Shown piece by piece: positions 7,627 through 17,735 of a stretch of 64,000 nt of DNA (positions are counted from its first letter, which is position 1; every line of letters starts with the position of its first letter). The notes beneath the pieces were generated by a model, which was not told the DNA's origin, ran no database searches, and was given only the letters and a program-made list of their open reading frames with translations. The DNA lies in the NCBI RefSeq assembly GCF_001038625.1, contig NZ_CP011803.1, forward strand, positions 4,278,001 to 4,342,000, written 5' to 3'. This DNA comes from Clostridium carboxidivorans P7. GTDB lineage: Bacteria; Bacillota; Clostridia; Clostridiales; Clostridiaceae. Both the position numbers and the translations under genes were made by a program.

Positions 7627-9756
7627 TTTTATCGAGGAAGTTCTATATACATATAATTCATGTAAGGCTCTTGTGGCCATTACATATTTTAATTTGTCCT
7701 CTTTATTATTAAGTTTTTCATCATCTATTAATATAACAGCATCAAATTCCAAACCTTTAGCAAAATAAGATGGCAGTATTACTTCTCCTCCAGAATAAAT
7801 CCTACTTTCTTCATTTAATATGGAAATATGGATTTTTTCTTTTATGAGTCTACCCAAAGTTTCTACCGTATCCGAATCTTTGCAAACAACTGCTATACTT
7901 TCATATTCTTTCTCCTTTAATTTTACAACATTTTCTACTATTTTGTCTACTAAATTATCTATGTTATTTACCTGTTTTTCCAGAACTTTCTCACCATTCC
8001 TCACTAAAGGAATAGTTTTATTGCTTTTTAAATACTTATTTGCAAAATTCATAATTTCTCTTGTGGACCTATAGCTTTTATTTAAATTGAAATTATAAAT
8101 ATCCAAATCACTAAATACTTTATCCAATTGAAGCATAGCAATATCCCCTTCTACAGGAACTATTCTTTGATTGCTATCACCAACTATAGTAAATGATTTA
8201 CACCCTGTAAGGTGCTTTAATACTTCAAATTGCAGCATTGAATAATCCTGTGCTTCATCTATAACAATATGCTTTACTTCTTTTTTATATTTTAAACCTT
8301 CAAGCTTGATTTTTAAATACAATATAGGTGCTAAATCATCATAAATAAGCTGTTCACCGTTGTTAAATTCGTTATAGATTTCAATAGTATCTGGAGCGTT
8401 CATCCACTTCATTTCATTTTTTATTTCTATTACATGTCTTATAATATCTCTTATTTTACTTTTTCTTATGAAGTTTAAGTTATTCTGCTGAATTTCCAAT
8501 TCATCTTTAGATAATTTTTCAATTGATTCCTTATATTCTTTTTCTACTTTTCTAACTAAATCGTTTCTTTCATCCTTAATTTTAGATATCAATATTCTTT
8601 TTATTTTTTTGTTTCTTCTAAATAGAGGCATATCTTTAAAATAGACACTAAACATTTCTTCAATTTCTTCTTTAGTTGCTATAGCCTTGTCATAAAATTT
8701 AACTTCCTTTATTTTAAAATATTGATAATCTAACTTTTTAATCAAGTTATCAAGCTCTTCAATGTATTTTACAGACCCTTTATATTTTACATCTTCAATA
8801 AAACTTTTATCTTCTTGCAATATTCTTTCCATATATTCTTTAAAATCCATTATGGAATTTAAATCCAAAATCTCCATTGCAAATTCTTTAAAGGTAAACT
8901 GTTTTACTCCAACTTCACCCAAACTTGGCAAAACTGTAGAAATATAGTCCATAAATATGCTATTTGGACCAAGTATCAAAACTTTATCTTCTAATGCACT
9001 TCTATAATTATATAAAAGATATGCAACTCTATGAAGTGCTATAGTGGTTTTACCACTACCAGCTACTCCATCAACTATTACAGCGCCTTTTCTAGACTGT
9101 CTTATTATTTCATCTTGTTCCTTCTGTATAGTCATTACTATGTCTTTTAACTTTTCACCAGCATTTTTACTTAATACCATTTGAAGTACTTCATCTTTAA
9201 CATCAATACTAGAATCAAATAATCCTAGTAGTTTAGCCTTTTTTATTATAAACTGTCTCTTAGATAAAATATTAGTTTTTATTTCACCCATTGGTGCTTT
9301 GTAAACTGCTTCCCCTAAAGTTCCTGCATAAAACAAAGCACTTACAGGAGATCTCCAATCCACAATAATTGGTTCATAATCTTCATCTTTATCCATACCA
9401 AATCTTCCAATATATACAGTCTCTGTTCCATATTCATCTTCAAAAATTATCTTTCCAAAATAAGGTGAAACACTAAGAATACTAAGCTCTCTGAGTTTTC
9501 TATCTATAAATTTAAATGCTTCTTCTTTTACAAATATTTCATGATCAAAATACTTTACTATTTCATCTTCATCATCTTTATATTCTTCAAGTTTCTTTTT
9601 TCTAAAGTTAACTATATAGTCTGAAATATCTTTTCTCTTTTGTATAAAATTTAAAGTCTGATTTTTTATTTCTTCAAGAGTCTCTTCTAACTTTTCTTTT
9701 TCTAAATTTAATTCTATTTCTCTTTTTAATTCTTTTTCAAGTTCATTGTTTTCCAT
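7624..9756 (-). CDS. helD: UvrD-like helicase family, HelD-type RNA polymerase recycling factor
   Basis: About 710 residues. A charged coiled coil fills the first ~60 residues, as in HelD, which inserts it into the RNA polymerase secondary channel. A Walker A motif (DGVAGSGKTTIALHR) lies near residue 231, the DEAQDYS helicase motif II in the middle, and C-terminal UvrD motifs NKSYRST and ATRALHELYVY. HelD uses ATP to strip stalled polymerase from DNA. I chose the ATG at 9754-9756 over the upstream TTG because GGTGGAG sits seven bases before it. It begins 17 bases after the ftsH stop, so the two are probably co-transcribed. A generic UvrD-like ATPase is the alternative, but the N-terminal coil and length favour HelD. 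Confidence 0.88.
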   Translation of the reverse strand: MENNELEKELKREIELNLEKEKLEETLEEIKNQTLNFIQKRKDISDYIVNFRKKKLEEYKDDEDEIVKYFDHEIFVKEEAFKFIDRKLRELSILSVSPYFGKIIFEDEYGTETVYIGRFGMDKDEDYEPIIVDWRSPVSALFYAGTLGEAVYKAPMGEIKTNILSKRQFIIKKAKLLGLFDSSIDVKDEVLQMVLSKNAGEKLKDIVMTIQKEQDEIIRQSRKGAVIVDGVAGSGKTTIALHRVAYLLYNYRSALEDKVLILGPNSIFMDYISTVLPSLGEVGVKQFTFKEFAMEILDLNSIMDFKEYMERILQEDKSFIEDVKYKGSVKYIEELDNLIKKLDYQYFKIKEVKFYDKAIATKEEIEEMFSVYFKDMPLFRRNKKIKRILISKIKDERNDLVRKVEKEYKESIEKLSKDELEIQQNNLNFIRKSKIRDIIRHVIEIKNEMKWMNAPDTIEIYNEFNNGEQLIYDDLAPILYLKIKLEGLKYKKEVKHIVIDEAQDYSMLQFEVLKHLTGCKSFTIVGDSNQRIVPVEGDIAMLQLDKVFSDLDIYNFNLNKSYRSTREIMNFANKYLKSNKTIPLVRNGEKVLEKQVNNIDNLVDKIVENVVKLKEKEYESIAVVCKDSDTVETLGRLIKEKIHISILNEESRIYSGGEVILPSYFAKGLEFDAVILIDDEKLNNKEDKLKYVMATRALHELYVYRTSSIK

Positions 9757-9773
9757 AATATTCTCCACCAATT

Positions 9774-11615
9774 CTAATCTAATGATGATTCATTTAAACT
9801 TTTTTCTTCTTCCACCATAGCCATAAACTCATCACCCATAAGAGTTTCTTTTTCCATAAGTCTATTTGATATTTTAGTAAGCAATGTTCTATTATCTGCA
9901 AGTATCTTTTTAGATTTCTCATGACCTGCTCTTATTATTTTTAAAGTCTCTTCATCAATTATTGATGCTGTTTCAGCACTGCAATTTTGTACAGGCCTTC
10001 CATCTAAGTATCTATTTTGAATAGATTCAAGTCCCATCATGTCAAATCTTTCACTCATTCCATACATAGTTACCATGCTTCTTGCAGATGAAGTTGCTCT
10101 TTCAATATCATTAGCTGCACCTGTAGATATAGTATTAAACTCTATTTCCTCTGCAGCTCTTCCACCTAACATTACACATATTTGATCCATCATTTCTTCC
10201 TTAGTTGTAAGATACTTTTCACCTTCCGGCAGCTGCATAGTATATCCCAAAGCTCCCATAGTTCTTGGTACAATAGTTATTTTGTGTACCGGATCAGTAT
10301 TTTTTAATAAAGCAGCTACAAGTGCATGACCAACTTCATGAAAAGCGACTGATCTCTTTTCCTTATCTGATAATATTCTATCTTTCTTTTCTTTACCTGC
10401 AATGATTACTTCTATTGCCTCTTCTAAATCTTCTTGAATTACTTCTTTTCTATTATTTTTAACTGCTCTAAGCGCTGCTTCATTTATTATATTAGCTAAA
10501 TCTGCTCCTACTGCACCTGGAGTACCCTTTGCAACAGAATTCAAATCAGATTCATTAGCTATTTTAACCCCTTTAGCATGTACTTTTAATATTTCTTCTC
10601 TTCCTTTTAGATCCGGTCTATCTACTATGACCCTTCTATCAAATCTTCCTGGTCTTAAAAGAGCCTTATCTAATATTTCAGGTCTATTAGTTGCTGCTAA
10701 AATTACTACTCCTTTAGAAGAATCAAAGCCATCCATTTCTGCTAATAATTGATTTAATGTTTGCTCTCTTTCATCATTTCCACTAACATTATTATCTCTG
10801 CTCTTACCTATAGCATCAATTTCATCTATAAACACTATACATGGTGCCTTTTGTTGTGCTTGTTCAAACAAATCCCTTACTCTTGAAGCACCCATACCTA
10901 CAAACATTTCTACAAAAGCTGAACCTGATATGGAGAAGAAGGGTACCTTTGCTTCTCCTGCTACAGCTTTAGCTAATAGTGTTTTACCTGTTCCTGGAGG
11001 CCCTACTAAAAGAGCTCCTTTAGGCAACTTTGCTCCTATATCCGTATACTTTTTGGGATTATGCAAGAAATCAACTATTTCTATTAAAGATTCTTTAGCT
11101 TCTTCCTGACCAGCCACATCACTAAAATTTACACCTGTTTCACTTTCTGCATATATTTTAGCCGTGTTCTTTCCAAATGACATAACACCGCTTCCCATTT
11201 TCTTATCTAGTTTTCCAAATAAAAGTCTTCCTAAAAATATAAAAATTGCAATTGGCAGTATCCAATTTATAAAGAAACTCCTTATAGGACTATTTTCTTG
11301 AGGTAATCCACCATATGTAATTTTTGCATTATCTAGTCTTTTTACTAAATCATTATCATCTAATCTTTCTGTATATAATGTTTTTTTGCTTTCTCCACTT
11401 TTAACCTTAGGTATAATTATTAATTTATCTTTTGAAATTTGCACTTCTTCAATTTTGTTTGAATTTACATAATTTATAAATTCGCTATATTGAATATGCT
11501 GTGTTTTCAAATTCACTACGTAATCATTTAGAATAAAGATCACAATAGCTACAACAATGGCATAATAAATACCATACTTTAATTTATTGCCATCGAACTT
11601 TTTATTATTAAACAT
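9774..11615 (-). CDS. ftsH: ATP-dependent zinc metalloprotease FtsH
   Basis: The 613-residue membrane AAA+ protease has one helix near residues 14-32, an extracytoplasmic segment to about 108, and a second helix near 112-132. The AAA module has Walker A GPPGTGKT (~205), Walker B FIDEID, and [19 protein letters not shown]. The M41 peptidase carries the zinc motif HEVGH in place of the more usual HEAGH, so both His and the catalytic Glu are kept. It degrades misfolded membrane and regulatory proteins. The setting next to helD, without tilS/hpt as in the classic ftsH locus, suggests it may be one of two ftsH copies in the genome. That last point is inference. Confidence 0.95.
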   Translation of the reverse strand: MFNNKKFDGNKLKYGIYYAIVVAIVIFILNDYVVNLKTQHIQYSEFINYVNSNKIEEVQISKDKLIIIPKVKSGESKKTLYTERLDDNDLVKRLDNAKITYGGLPQENSPIRSFFINWILPIAIFIFLGRLLFGKLDKKMGSGVMSFGKNTAKIYAESETGVNFSDVAGQEEAKESLIEIVDFLHNPKKYTDIGAKLPKGALLVGPPGTGKTLLAKAVAGEAKVPFFSISGSAFVEMFVGMGASRVRDLFEQAQQKAPCIVFIDEIDAIGKSRDNNVSGNDEREQTLNQLLAEMDGFDSSKGVVILAATNRPEILDKALLRPGRFDRRVIVDRPDLKGREEILKVHAKGVKIANESDLNSVAKGTPGAVGADLANIINEAALRAVKNNRKEVIQEDLEEAIEVIIAGKEKKDRILSDKEKRSVAFHEVGHALVAALLKNTDPVHKITIVPRTMGALGYTMQLPEGEKYLTTKEEMMDQICVMLGGRAAEEIEFNTISTGAANDIERATSSARSMVTMYGMSERFDMMGLESIQNRYLDGRPVQNCSAETASIIDEETLKIIRAGHEKSKKILADNRTLLTKISNRLMEKETLMGDEFMAMVEEEKSLNESSLD

Positions 11616-11710
11616 ATCTAGCCTCCACTATACAATCATTTTAACTTTACACTATATATTATATCAATAAATACATTTTATCTATAGTATTTATAAACAA
11701 TTATTTAATT

Positions 11711-12895
11711 TTACTCATTTAAATATATAAGTGCAAATTGCGCAAATATGGCAGCAGCTTTGTATATTATATCCTCATCTACATTAAATTCTGGACTATG
11801 AAGCGGCTCTGTAATTCCTTTTTCTTTATTAAGATTTCCAACCCAAAAAAATGTTCCAGGAACCTTTTCTTCAAAGCTAGAAAAATCTTCACCTATCATA
11901 GTTGGTTTATCTACTATGATTACATTTTTGCTTTCTATTACTCTACTAGCAGCTTTTCCTAACATAGTAGTAATCTCATAATCATTTACAACAGGAGCAT
12001 GATAAGGAGTAAACTTAAATTCATATTCTGCTCCATTAGCTTCACTTATACCCTTTATAATAGATTCTATCATCGCTGGCATTTTTTCTCTCACTTCATA
12101 AGTTAATGTTCTTATTGTTCCTTCTAATTCTGCCTTATCTGGTATTATATTATGAGCCGAACCAGCACTAAATTTTCCAATACTTATAACTGCTGGCTCT
12201 AATGGATCTACTTTTCTACTTACTACAGTTTGCAGTGCCATATATATTTCACAGGCTACAGCTATAGGGTCTATGCATTTCTGCGGCTGACCTCCATGGC
12301 CACCTTTTCCATGTATTACTATCTTAAAATTATCTGAAGCTGCCATAAGAGGTCCTGGTTTTACACCTATTTTTCCTGCTGCTATTCCTGGCCATACATG
12401 AGCACCTACTACCACATCTACCTTTGGATTTTCTAAAACTCCACTATGTATAGTTTTTTCCGCTCCACCAGCACCTTCTTCTGCTGGTTGAAATAAGAAC
12501 TTAACATTTCCACTAAATTCATCTGTAAGCTCTGATAAAATCGAAGCTGCCCCAATAAGCCAGGATATATGTGCATCATGCCCACAAGCATGCATAAATT
12601 CAGGGTACTGTGACTTATACTTTATATCATTTTCCTCTCTTAATCTAAGGCAATCCATGTCTGCCCTTAAAAGTACAGTCTTTCCTGGCTCCTTTCCTCT
12701 CAATATTCCAACCACTCCTGTACCACCTACATGTTCCTGAACTTCTATTCCATATTCTTTTAACTTATCTACTATTACCTTTGCTGTTCTATTTTCGTGC
12801 ATACCTATTTCAGGATGAGCATGTATGTCTCTTCTAATCGTTATAAGTTTATCTTTTAACTTTTCAGCCTTTTCCAATATTACACTTTTAAACAT
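11711..12895 (-). CDS. M20D-family metal-dependent amidohydrolase (N-acyl-amino acid/hippurate hydrolase type)
   Basis: 394 residues, typical of this family. It shows the RRDIHAHPEIG segment near residue 21, the metal site HACGHDAH (~103), and the catalytic EEGAGGAEK (~138). A dimerisation domain follows from ~185 to ~295, beginning GKGGHGGQP, then MIGEDFSSF with a further ligand Glu. Such enzymes cleave N-acetyl or N-benzoyl amino acids, or N-acetyl-diaminopimelate, in the cytosol. The substrate is not decidable here. No dap genes adjoin, which argues weakly against a lysine-pathway role. It stands between proS and ftsH with 90-230 base gaps and no visible terminator before ftsH. Confidence 0.88.
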   Translation of the reverse strand: MFKSVILEKAEKLKDKLITIRRDIHAHPEIGMHENRTAKVIVDKLKEYGIEVQEHVGGTGVVGILRGKEPGKTVLLRADMDCLRLREENDIKYKSQYPEFMHACGHDAHISWLIGAASILSELTDEFSGNVKFLFQPAEEGAGGAEKTIHSGVLENPKVDVVVGAHVWPGIAAGKIGVKPGPLMAASDNFKIVIHGKGGHGGQPQKCIDPIAVACEIYMALQTVVSRKVDPLEPAVISIGKFSAGSAHNIIPDKAELEGTIRTLTYEVREKMPAMIESIIKGISEANGAEYEFKFTPYHAPVVNDYEITTMLGKAASRVIESKNVIIVDKPTMIGEDFSSFEEKVPGTFFWVGNLNKEKGITEPLHSPEFNVDEDIIYKAAAIFAQFALIYLNE

Positions 12896-13053
12896 AAAAT
12901 TCTCCCCTTGACTTTTATTAGGTATTCAAAATACATTTTTCACATACCCTATATTTAAATTATAATAATACTTTACATTATATAAAAGTTTTTTAAACAT
13001 TCAAAGGTTCAAATTGAAAAATAATTACTTGATTAACTTTAAATTCTGCATTT

Positions 13054-13091
13054 AAAAAGCCTACTGTTTAATATTTTGCAGTAGACTTTTT
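13054..13091 (-). terminator. Terminator after proS
   Basis: AAAAAGCCTACTG pairs with CAGTAGACTTTTT (one G-T pair) around a 12-base loop. The minus-strand T run follows directly, and it lies about 35 bases after the proS stop codon. Confidence 0.85.
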
Positions 13092-13126
13092 AATATACAT
13101 TTTATTTTATAATACTTAAATTATTT

Positions 13127-14563
13127 TTAGTATGCTCTTCCCCAGTAAACCATTTTATCAGTCTTTTTGCCACAGCATACACAAGTATCTGATATCTTTT
13201 CTTGCTTAAATGGAATACATCTAGATGTTGCACCAGTTTCTTCCTTAATCTTATCTTCACAAGCTCTATCTCCACACCACATAGCTTTAACAAAACCTGT
13301 TTTATTTTCAACTATATCTTTAAATTCTTCCATGTTTACTGCTGAACTAGTTTTTTGTTCTCTAACCCTTTTAGCAGCTTCAAACATAGCATTGTGTATG
13401 TCATCTAAAAGTGATGGTATTTTTGTTTCTATTTCATCCATTGAAACTGATATCTTTTCTCCATTATCTCTTCTTACAAGTACAACTTGATTCTTTTCAA
13501 TATCCTTAGGTCCTACTTCTAAACGGATTGGAACACCTTTCATTTCATATTCAGCAAATTTCCAACCTGGCATTTTGTCACTATCATCTACTTTTACTCT
13601 AGCTATCTTAGATATTCTTGCCTTCAACTCAGCTGCCTTTTCTAAAACGCCTTCTTTATGTTGAGCTATAGGAACTATAACAACCTGAATTGGTGCTATT
13701 CTTGGTGGAAGTTTAAGACCACTGTCATCTCCGTGAACCATTATTATTGCACCTATTAAACGTGTAGTTATTCCCCATGATGTCTGATGAACATATTGTA
13801 ATTTACCATTTTTATCTGTATATTGCATATTAAAAGCTTCAGCAAAGTTAGTTCCAAAATTATGAGAAGTAGCTGCTTGAAGTGCTTTTCCATCATGCAT
13901 TAAAGCTTCTATAGTATAAGTTCCAATTGCACCTGCAAATCTTTCTTTTTCAGTTTTTTCACCTCTTATAACAGGAATTGCAAGCATTTGTTCAACATGA
14001 TCTGCATATACATTTAACATTCTAATTGTTTCTTCTTCTGACTCTTCTTGAGTTGCATGTACAGTATGACCTTCATTCCATAAGAATTCTGTAGTTCTAA
14101 GGAAAGGACGTGTAGTTTTTTCCCATCTTACAACTGAACACCACTGGTTGTATAGTTTTGGTAAATCATTATATGATTGAACTGTTTTAGCATAATGCTC
14201 ACAGAATAATGTTTCTGATGTAGGACGTACGCATAATCTTTCAGTTAATTCTTCATTTCCTCCTTGAGTTACCCATGCAACTTCTGGTGCAAAACCTTCA
14301 ACATGATCTTTTTCCTTTTGAAGTAAACCTTCTGGTATAAACATAGGCATATATACATTTTCATGTCCTGTTTCTTTAAATCTTCTATCTAAATCACCTT
14401 GAATATTTTCCCACATTGCGTAAGCATAAGGACGTATAATCATACAACCTCTAACACTTGAGTAATCAGCAAGTTCTGCCTTTTTTATTATATCTGTATA
14501 CCATTGTGCAAAATCTTCATCCATTGGTGTAATTTGTTCTACTAATTTCTTATCTTTTTCCAT
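13127..14563 (-). CDS. proS: Prolyl-tRNA synthetase, short archaeal/eukaryotic-like form
   Basis: 478 residues, matching the short ProS type without the bacterial editing insertion. Class II signatures are visible: [17 protein letters not shown] (motif 1 region), [14 protein letters not shown] (motif 2), and the [17 protein letters not shown] segment (motif 3). An anticodon-binding domain begins near [13 protein letters not shown]. The C-terminal zinc-type domain has cysteine pairs ending in CVCCGKK, and the last residues are WGRAY, typical of this type. A GGAGGG site lies upstream. Expression is very probably controlled by the T-box leader at 14715-14935. Confidence 0.96.
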   Translation of the reverse strand: MEKDKKLVEQITPMDEDFAQWYTDIIKKAELADYSSVRGCMIIRPYAYAMWENIQGDLDRRFKETGHENVYMPMFIPEGLLQKEKDHVEGFAPEVAWVTQGGNEELTERLCVRPTSETLFCEHYAKTVQSYNDLPKLYNQWCSVVRWEKTTRPFLRTTEFLWNEGHTVHATQEESEEETIRMLNVYADHVEQMLAIPVIRGEKTEKERFAGAIGTYTIEALMHDGKALQAATSHNFGTNFAEAFNMQYTDKNGKLQYVHQTSWGITTRLIGAIIMVHGDDSGLKLPPRIAPIQVVIVPIAQHKEGVLEKAAELKARISKIARVKVDDSDKMPGWKFAEYEMKGVPIRLEVGPKDIEKNQVVLVRRDNGEKISVSMDEIETKIPSLLDDIHNAMFEAAKRVREQKTSSAVNMEEFKDIVENKTGFVKAMWCGDRACEDKIKEETGATSRCIPFKQEKISDTCVCCGKKTDKMVYWGRAY

Positions 14564-14714
14564 TTTAATACCCTCCTATAATTGTAATGAGTTTATTCAA
14601 TAACTATTAATTTCTTACTTTAACATCCTTGACAACTAAAATAAAAATAATGCATTATATATTATTTTTTTACTTACTAAAAATATGAAGAACGTTTATA
14701 GATTTTTTTAAACT

Positions 14715-14935
14715 AAAAAAAGCCTTAATCCCAATAAGGGACCAAGACTATATCGGCGGTACCACCCTGTTTAATACATTTCTATAAAACATATTCACTC
14801 TTAATTATTAACGGTTATTACCCGCTGTATCCTACTATTATTTCAGTACAGAACTCCAAGGTAGGTTCAAAATAATCTTCTAGGAACTTTTCACCAACCA
14901 TTCCCTCTCTTCAAAAAGATTGACATTTTTACTAG
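14715..14935 (-). promoter_or_regulatory. T-box leader, proline (CCU) specifier, with terminator
   Basis: The minus strand carries the T-box core AGGGTGGTACCGC at about 14756-14768. It is followed by a terminator hairpin (14720-14748: AGTCTTGGTCCC pairing with GGGATTAAGGCT) and a T run to 14714. Upstream, the specifier-loop sequence GAA-CCT-ACC places a CCU proline codon at 14865-14863, which fits proS. Uncharged tRNA-Pro should pair here and with the T-box bulge, favouring the antiterminator. The 5' limit is approximate. Confidence 0.92.
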
Positions 14936-14983
14936 TCCTTTTCTTTGTATTTATAATATTTTTACTTTTTAAACTTATTTTAT

Positions 14984-15012
14984 ATGATAAAATATAAAAA
15001 CCTAATTGTCAA
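14984..15012 (-). promoter_or_regulatory. Sigma-A promoter of the T-box/proS transcript
   Basis: A perfect TTGACA -35 (15012-15007) and a TATCAT -10 (14989-14984) are separated by 17 bp on the minus strand, just upstream of the T-box leader. Confidence 0.7.
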
Positions 15013-15037
15013 TAGAATAATGATAATATTTTTAAAA

Positions 15038-17434
15038 TCACATTGAATATATATCAGAAAATTCAATATTTATCATTTCAATTTTATTATTACATTTATT
15101 TTCTGCAGCACTTTTTTCATTTTCTATTACCCTTAAAGGAAGTTCTATTTTAAATGTACTTCCCTCACCTAGTTTACTTTCAGCACTTATTTTTCCACCA
15201 TGTAATTCAACTATTGATTTTACTAAACATAATCCAATTCCGCTTCCCTCTGCATTACGAGTGAAAGACTTGTCTACTTGATTGAACCTTTCAAAAATAG
15301 CATTTAAATGATTTTTGTCAATTCCTATACCATTATCTTTTACCGATATTTCAACGGTTTCATTTTTATCAGCAATGTTTACATAGATTTCATCTCCTGG
15401 ATCAGAAAATTTAATTGCATTAGAGATAAGATTAAGTACAACTCTCTCAATTTTATCAGGATCACAAGCAATAATTTTTTCTTCCACATCTGTATCAAAA
15501 ATAATACTTAAATCTTTACTCTCAACATATTCTGATACTGATTGAACGATATCTTCAACTACACTTACTATATTTTCATTAGACAAATTTAGTTTAAAAA
15601 AACCAGATTCAATCTTTGACAAATCTATTATATTTCCTATAAGCTTTATAAGTCTATAGCAGTTCTGTCTTATAAAATAAGTATCTTTAATGATTTTTTC
15701 TTTATTCTCTTCTACAGACTTGTTTTTCAAATATAACTCTAGTAGTTGGGCAGAACTAAATATTACATTCAAAGGTGTTTTTAGTTCGTGAGATATGTTA
15801 GTTAAAAATTGTTCATGCATTTTGAGGGTTTTTTCCATTTTAAGCTTAGCCTCTATCTCTTGAGTCACATCCATAAAAATTACAACTACTTGTGCTAGTT
15901 CACCATTAAGTCCCAAAACCGGTTGATATAGTTTTTTTACAAATACTTCTTCTCCATCTACTATCAACCTTATATATTTTAAATAAGAAGTTTCTTTCTT
16001 ATTCACTATATCTTTAATATGCTTAAGCAGCATATACTTATTAAAATTAGTTATAATGTCAGAATAATTTTTTCCTTTAAGTGAGGATATCGACTTTATC
16101 CCAGGCTTTAAACCACTAATAAATTTATAAGCTTTTTGATTAATATGCGTAATTTTTAAATCTGGATAAGACAAAGTTATAACAGGCAAATCTAAATTTT
16201 CCACCATTCTATTTAACAATCCATATTGAGTTTTTATTAATAAATCTTCTTCACTTTTTACCTTTTCAGTAACGTCACGAAAACATATTATACCTGCAAC
16301 AAATTCACCTTGTTTATTGTATACCGGAGTGCCATTTAATTCTATATTGACTCTTTTATTATTAATTTTCATAAAAATTTTACATGGTGATAACTTTTCA
16401 CCCTTTAATACCCTTTCAGCAGGTAAGTTTTCACTTGAAATCAAGTTTCCGTCTATATCAGTACATTCAACTTGTTCACAAACTTCTTTTACATTATTCA
16501 GCACCTTATTATAAAACAAATAATTTCTAGCTGCTTTATTAACTATTGTAAAGTCCCCGTTTCCATCAAAAATTACTAAAGCATCAGATATATTTTCAAT
16601 AATAGCTTCTAGTTTTTCTTTCTGATACCTTATCAATTCATCTTTTTTTACCTGTTCCGTTATATCATGTGAACAAAAAATAGCTTTTATAATATTACCA
16701 TCTTTATCATAAATAGGACTTGAATTTATATCGTAATAATAAACTCCATCTGGTTTTTTGCACATTAATCTGTACCCTTTAAGTCGTTCTCCCTTTATAG
16801 CTTTCCTGCTAGGTAAGTCTTCCTCTTCAATTAAGTTACCTTCACAATCATAATAATTTGTGCACTTTAGTACATTCTCACTGTTTTTCATTAAATCTTC
16901 ATTATAGAATATTTTCTTTCCACTATTATTTAATATAGAACATTTATAGTTTCTATCAAAAATATGCACCCCATCAAACATATTTTCAACAATACTTTCT
17001 AATTCTTGTTTTTGTTCTTTAATAACCCTTTCTTGTTTCTCTATAATATTCCTGTTCAAAACTCTCTCTGTTACATCCACATAAGTTTGAATTATATACT
17101 CTATTTTTTCATCAGTATATACTGGAACTATAGATAAATCCCAATAAATTTCTTCTTTAAAATTGAATTCATTAACATAATATGGTTTACCATTTTTAAT
17201 AACATTTTTAAAAGCCTTTTCTAAAGTGCTTTCCTTATAACACCCTGCTATACTTTCAAGCTTTCTGCCTATAATATTATCTATTTTATTATGTGAATTA
17301 TTTAAAAAATTTAGGTAGTTCTGATTTGCTTCTAAAACAATTAAATCTGGAAAACTGCATATAGCAACTGCAGTTTTGTTGCTTGGATCAAGCTGCTCAA
17401 TTAAGTTAATTCTATCCTTCAAAGTACATTTCAT
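15038..17434 (-). CDS. Cytosolic multi-PAS sensor histidine kinase (orphan)
   Basis: About 798 residues from the ATG at 17432-17434, chosen because GGGGG lies eight bases before it (an upstream in-frame ATG at 17449 also exists). No membrane helix is visible. Four PAS-like units occupy roughly 15-115, 145-265, 275-395 and 405-530. The second and third are recent repeats of each other: both have a C-x-x-x-(D/E)C-type CTD/CTN motif, then GNLI, LPS/LPA and KGE. The kinase core has the phosphoacceptor segment NISHELKTPLN (~550), an N box at LNLISNAIKF, and G boxes DNGIGI and EGSGIGLCL. No response regulator adjoins. In clostridia such orphan kinases often act on Spo0A; that link is inference here. 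Confidence 0.92.
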   Translation of the reverse strand: MKCTLKDRINLIEQLDPSNKTAVAICSFPDLIVLEANQNYLNFLNNSHNKIDNIIGRKLESIAGCYKESTLEKAFKNVIKNGKPYYVNEFNFKEEIYWDLSIVPVYTDEKIEYIIQTYVDVTERVLNRNIIEKQERVIKEQKQELESIVENMFDGVHIFDRNYKCSILNNSGKKIFYNEDLMKNSENVLKCTNYYDCEGNLIEEEDLPSRKAIKGERLKGYRLMCKKPDGVYYYDINSSPIYDKDGNIIKAIFCSHDITEQVKKDELIRYQKEKLEAIIENISDALVIFDGNGDFTIVNKAARNYLFYNKVLNNVKEVCEQVECTDIDGNLISSENLPAERVLKGEKLSPCKIFMKINNKRVNIELNGTPVYNKQGEFVAGIICFRDVTEKVKSEEDLLIKTQYGLLNRMVENLDLPVITLSYPDLKITHINQKAYKFISGLKPGIKSISSLKGKNYSDIITNFNKYMLLKHIKDIVNKKETSYLKYIRLIVDGEEVFVKKLYQPVLGLNGELAQVVVIFMDVTQEIEAKLKMEKTLKMHEQFLTNISHELKTPLNVIFSSAQLLELYLKNKSVEENKEKIIKDTYFIRQNCYRLIKLIGNIIDLSKIESGFFKLNLSNENIVSVVEDIVQSVSEYVESKDLSIIFDTDVEEKIIACDPDKIERVVLNLISNAIKFSDPGDEIYVNIADKNETVEISVKDNGIGIDKNHLNAIFERFNQVDKSFTRNAEGSGIGLCLVKSIVELHGGKISAESKLGEGSTFKIELPLRVIENEKSAAENKCNNKIEMINIEFSDIYSM

Positions 17435-17639
17435 AGAATAGTCCCCCATGGTTTATTAATAAATAATCATTTTCATACTTATTTATCATATATTGTTTAA
17501 CTATATTTTACCATAATGCATTTTATTTTAAAACTTTTACTATAATTGTATAACTACAGAATTATGAAAGCTTATATAACATATCAAGTTTATCTATTGT
17601 ATCGGTTATAAAAATACACTAATTAACAGATATTTTACT

Positions 17640-17680
17640 AAAAAAAATAGTCCCCATCTATTATTAAGATTGGGGACTTT
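17640..17680 (-). terminator. Terminator after enoate reductase
   Basis: AGTCCCCATCT (17649-17659) pairs, with one bulged base, with AGATTGGGGACT (17667-17678). Seven or more T follow on the minus strand. It lies ~55 bases past the stop of the gene at 17736. The rest of the gap to 17434 is AT-rich, and I see no other feature in it. Confidence 0.85.
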
Positions 17681-17735
17681 ATTATTTAATTGAACTTGAT
17701 TTTAATATATGTTAACTACTTTTTTATGTGTTTTG

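Noticed and set aside
13102..13311. 69-codon minus-strand frame at the end of proS
   Set aside because: It overlaps the proS C-terminal zinc-type domain in another frame and has no independent signals.
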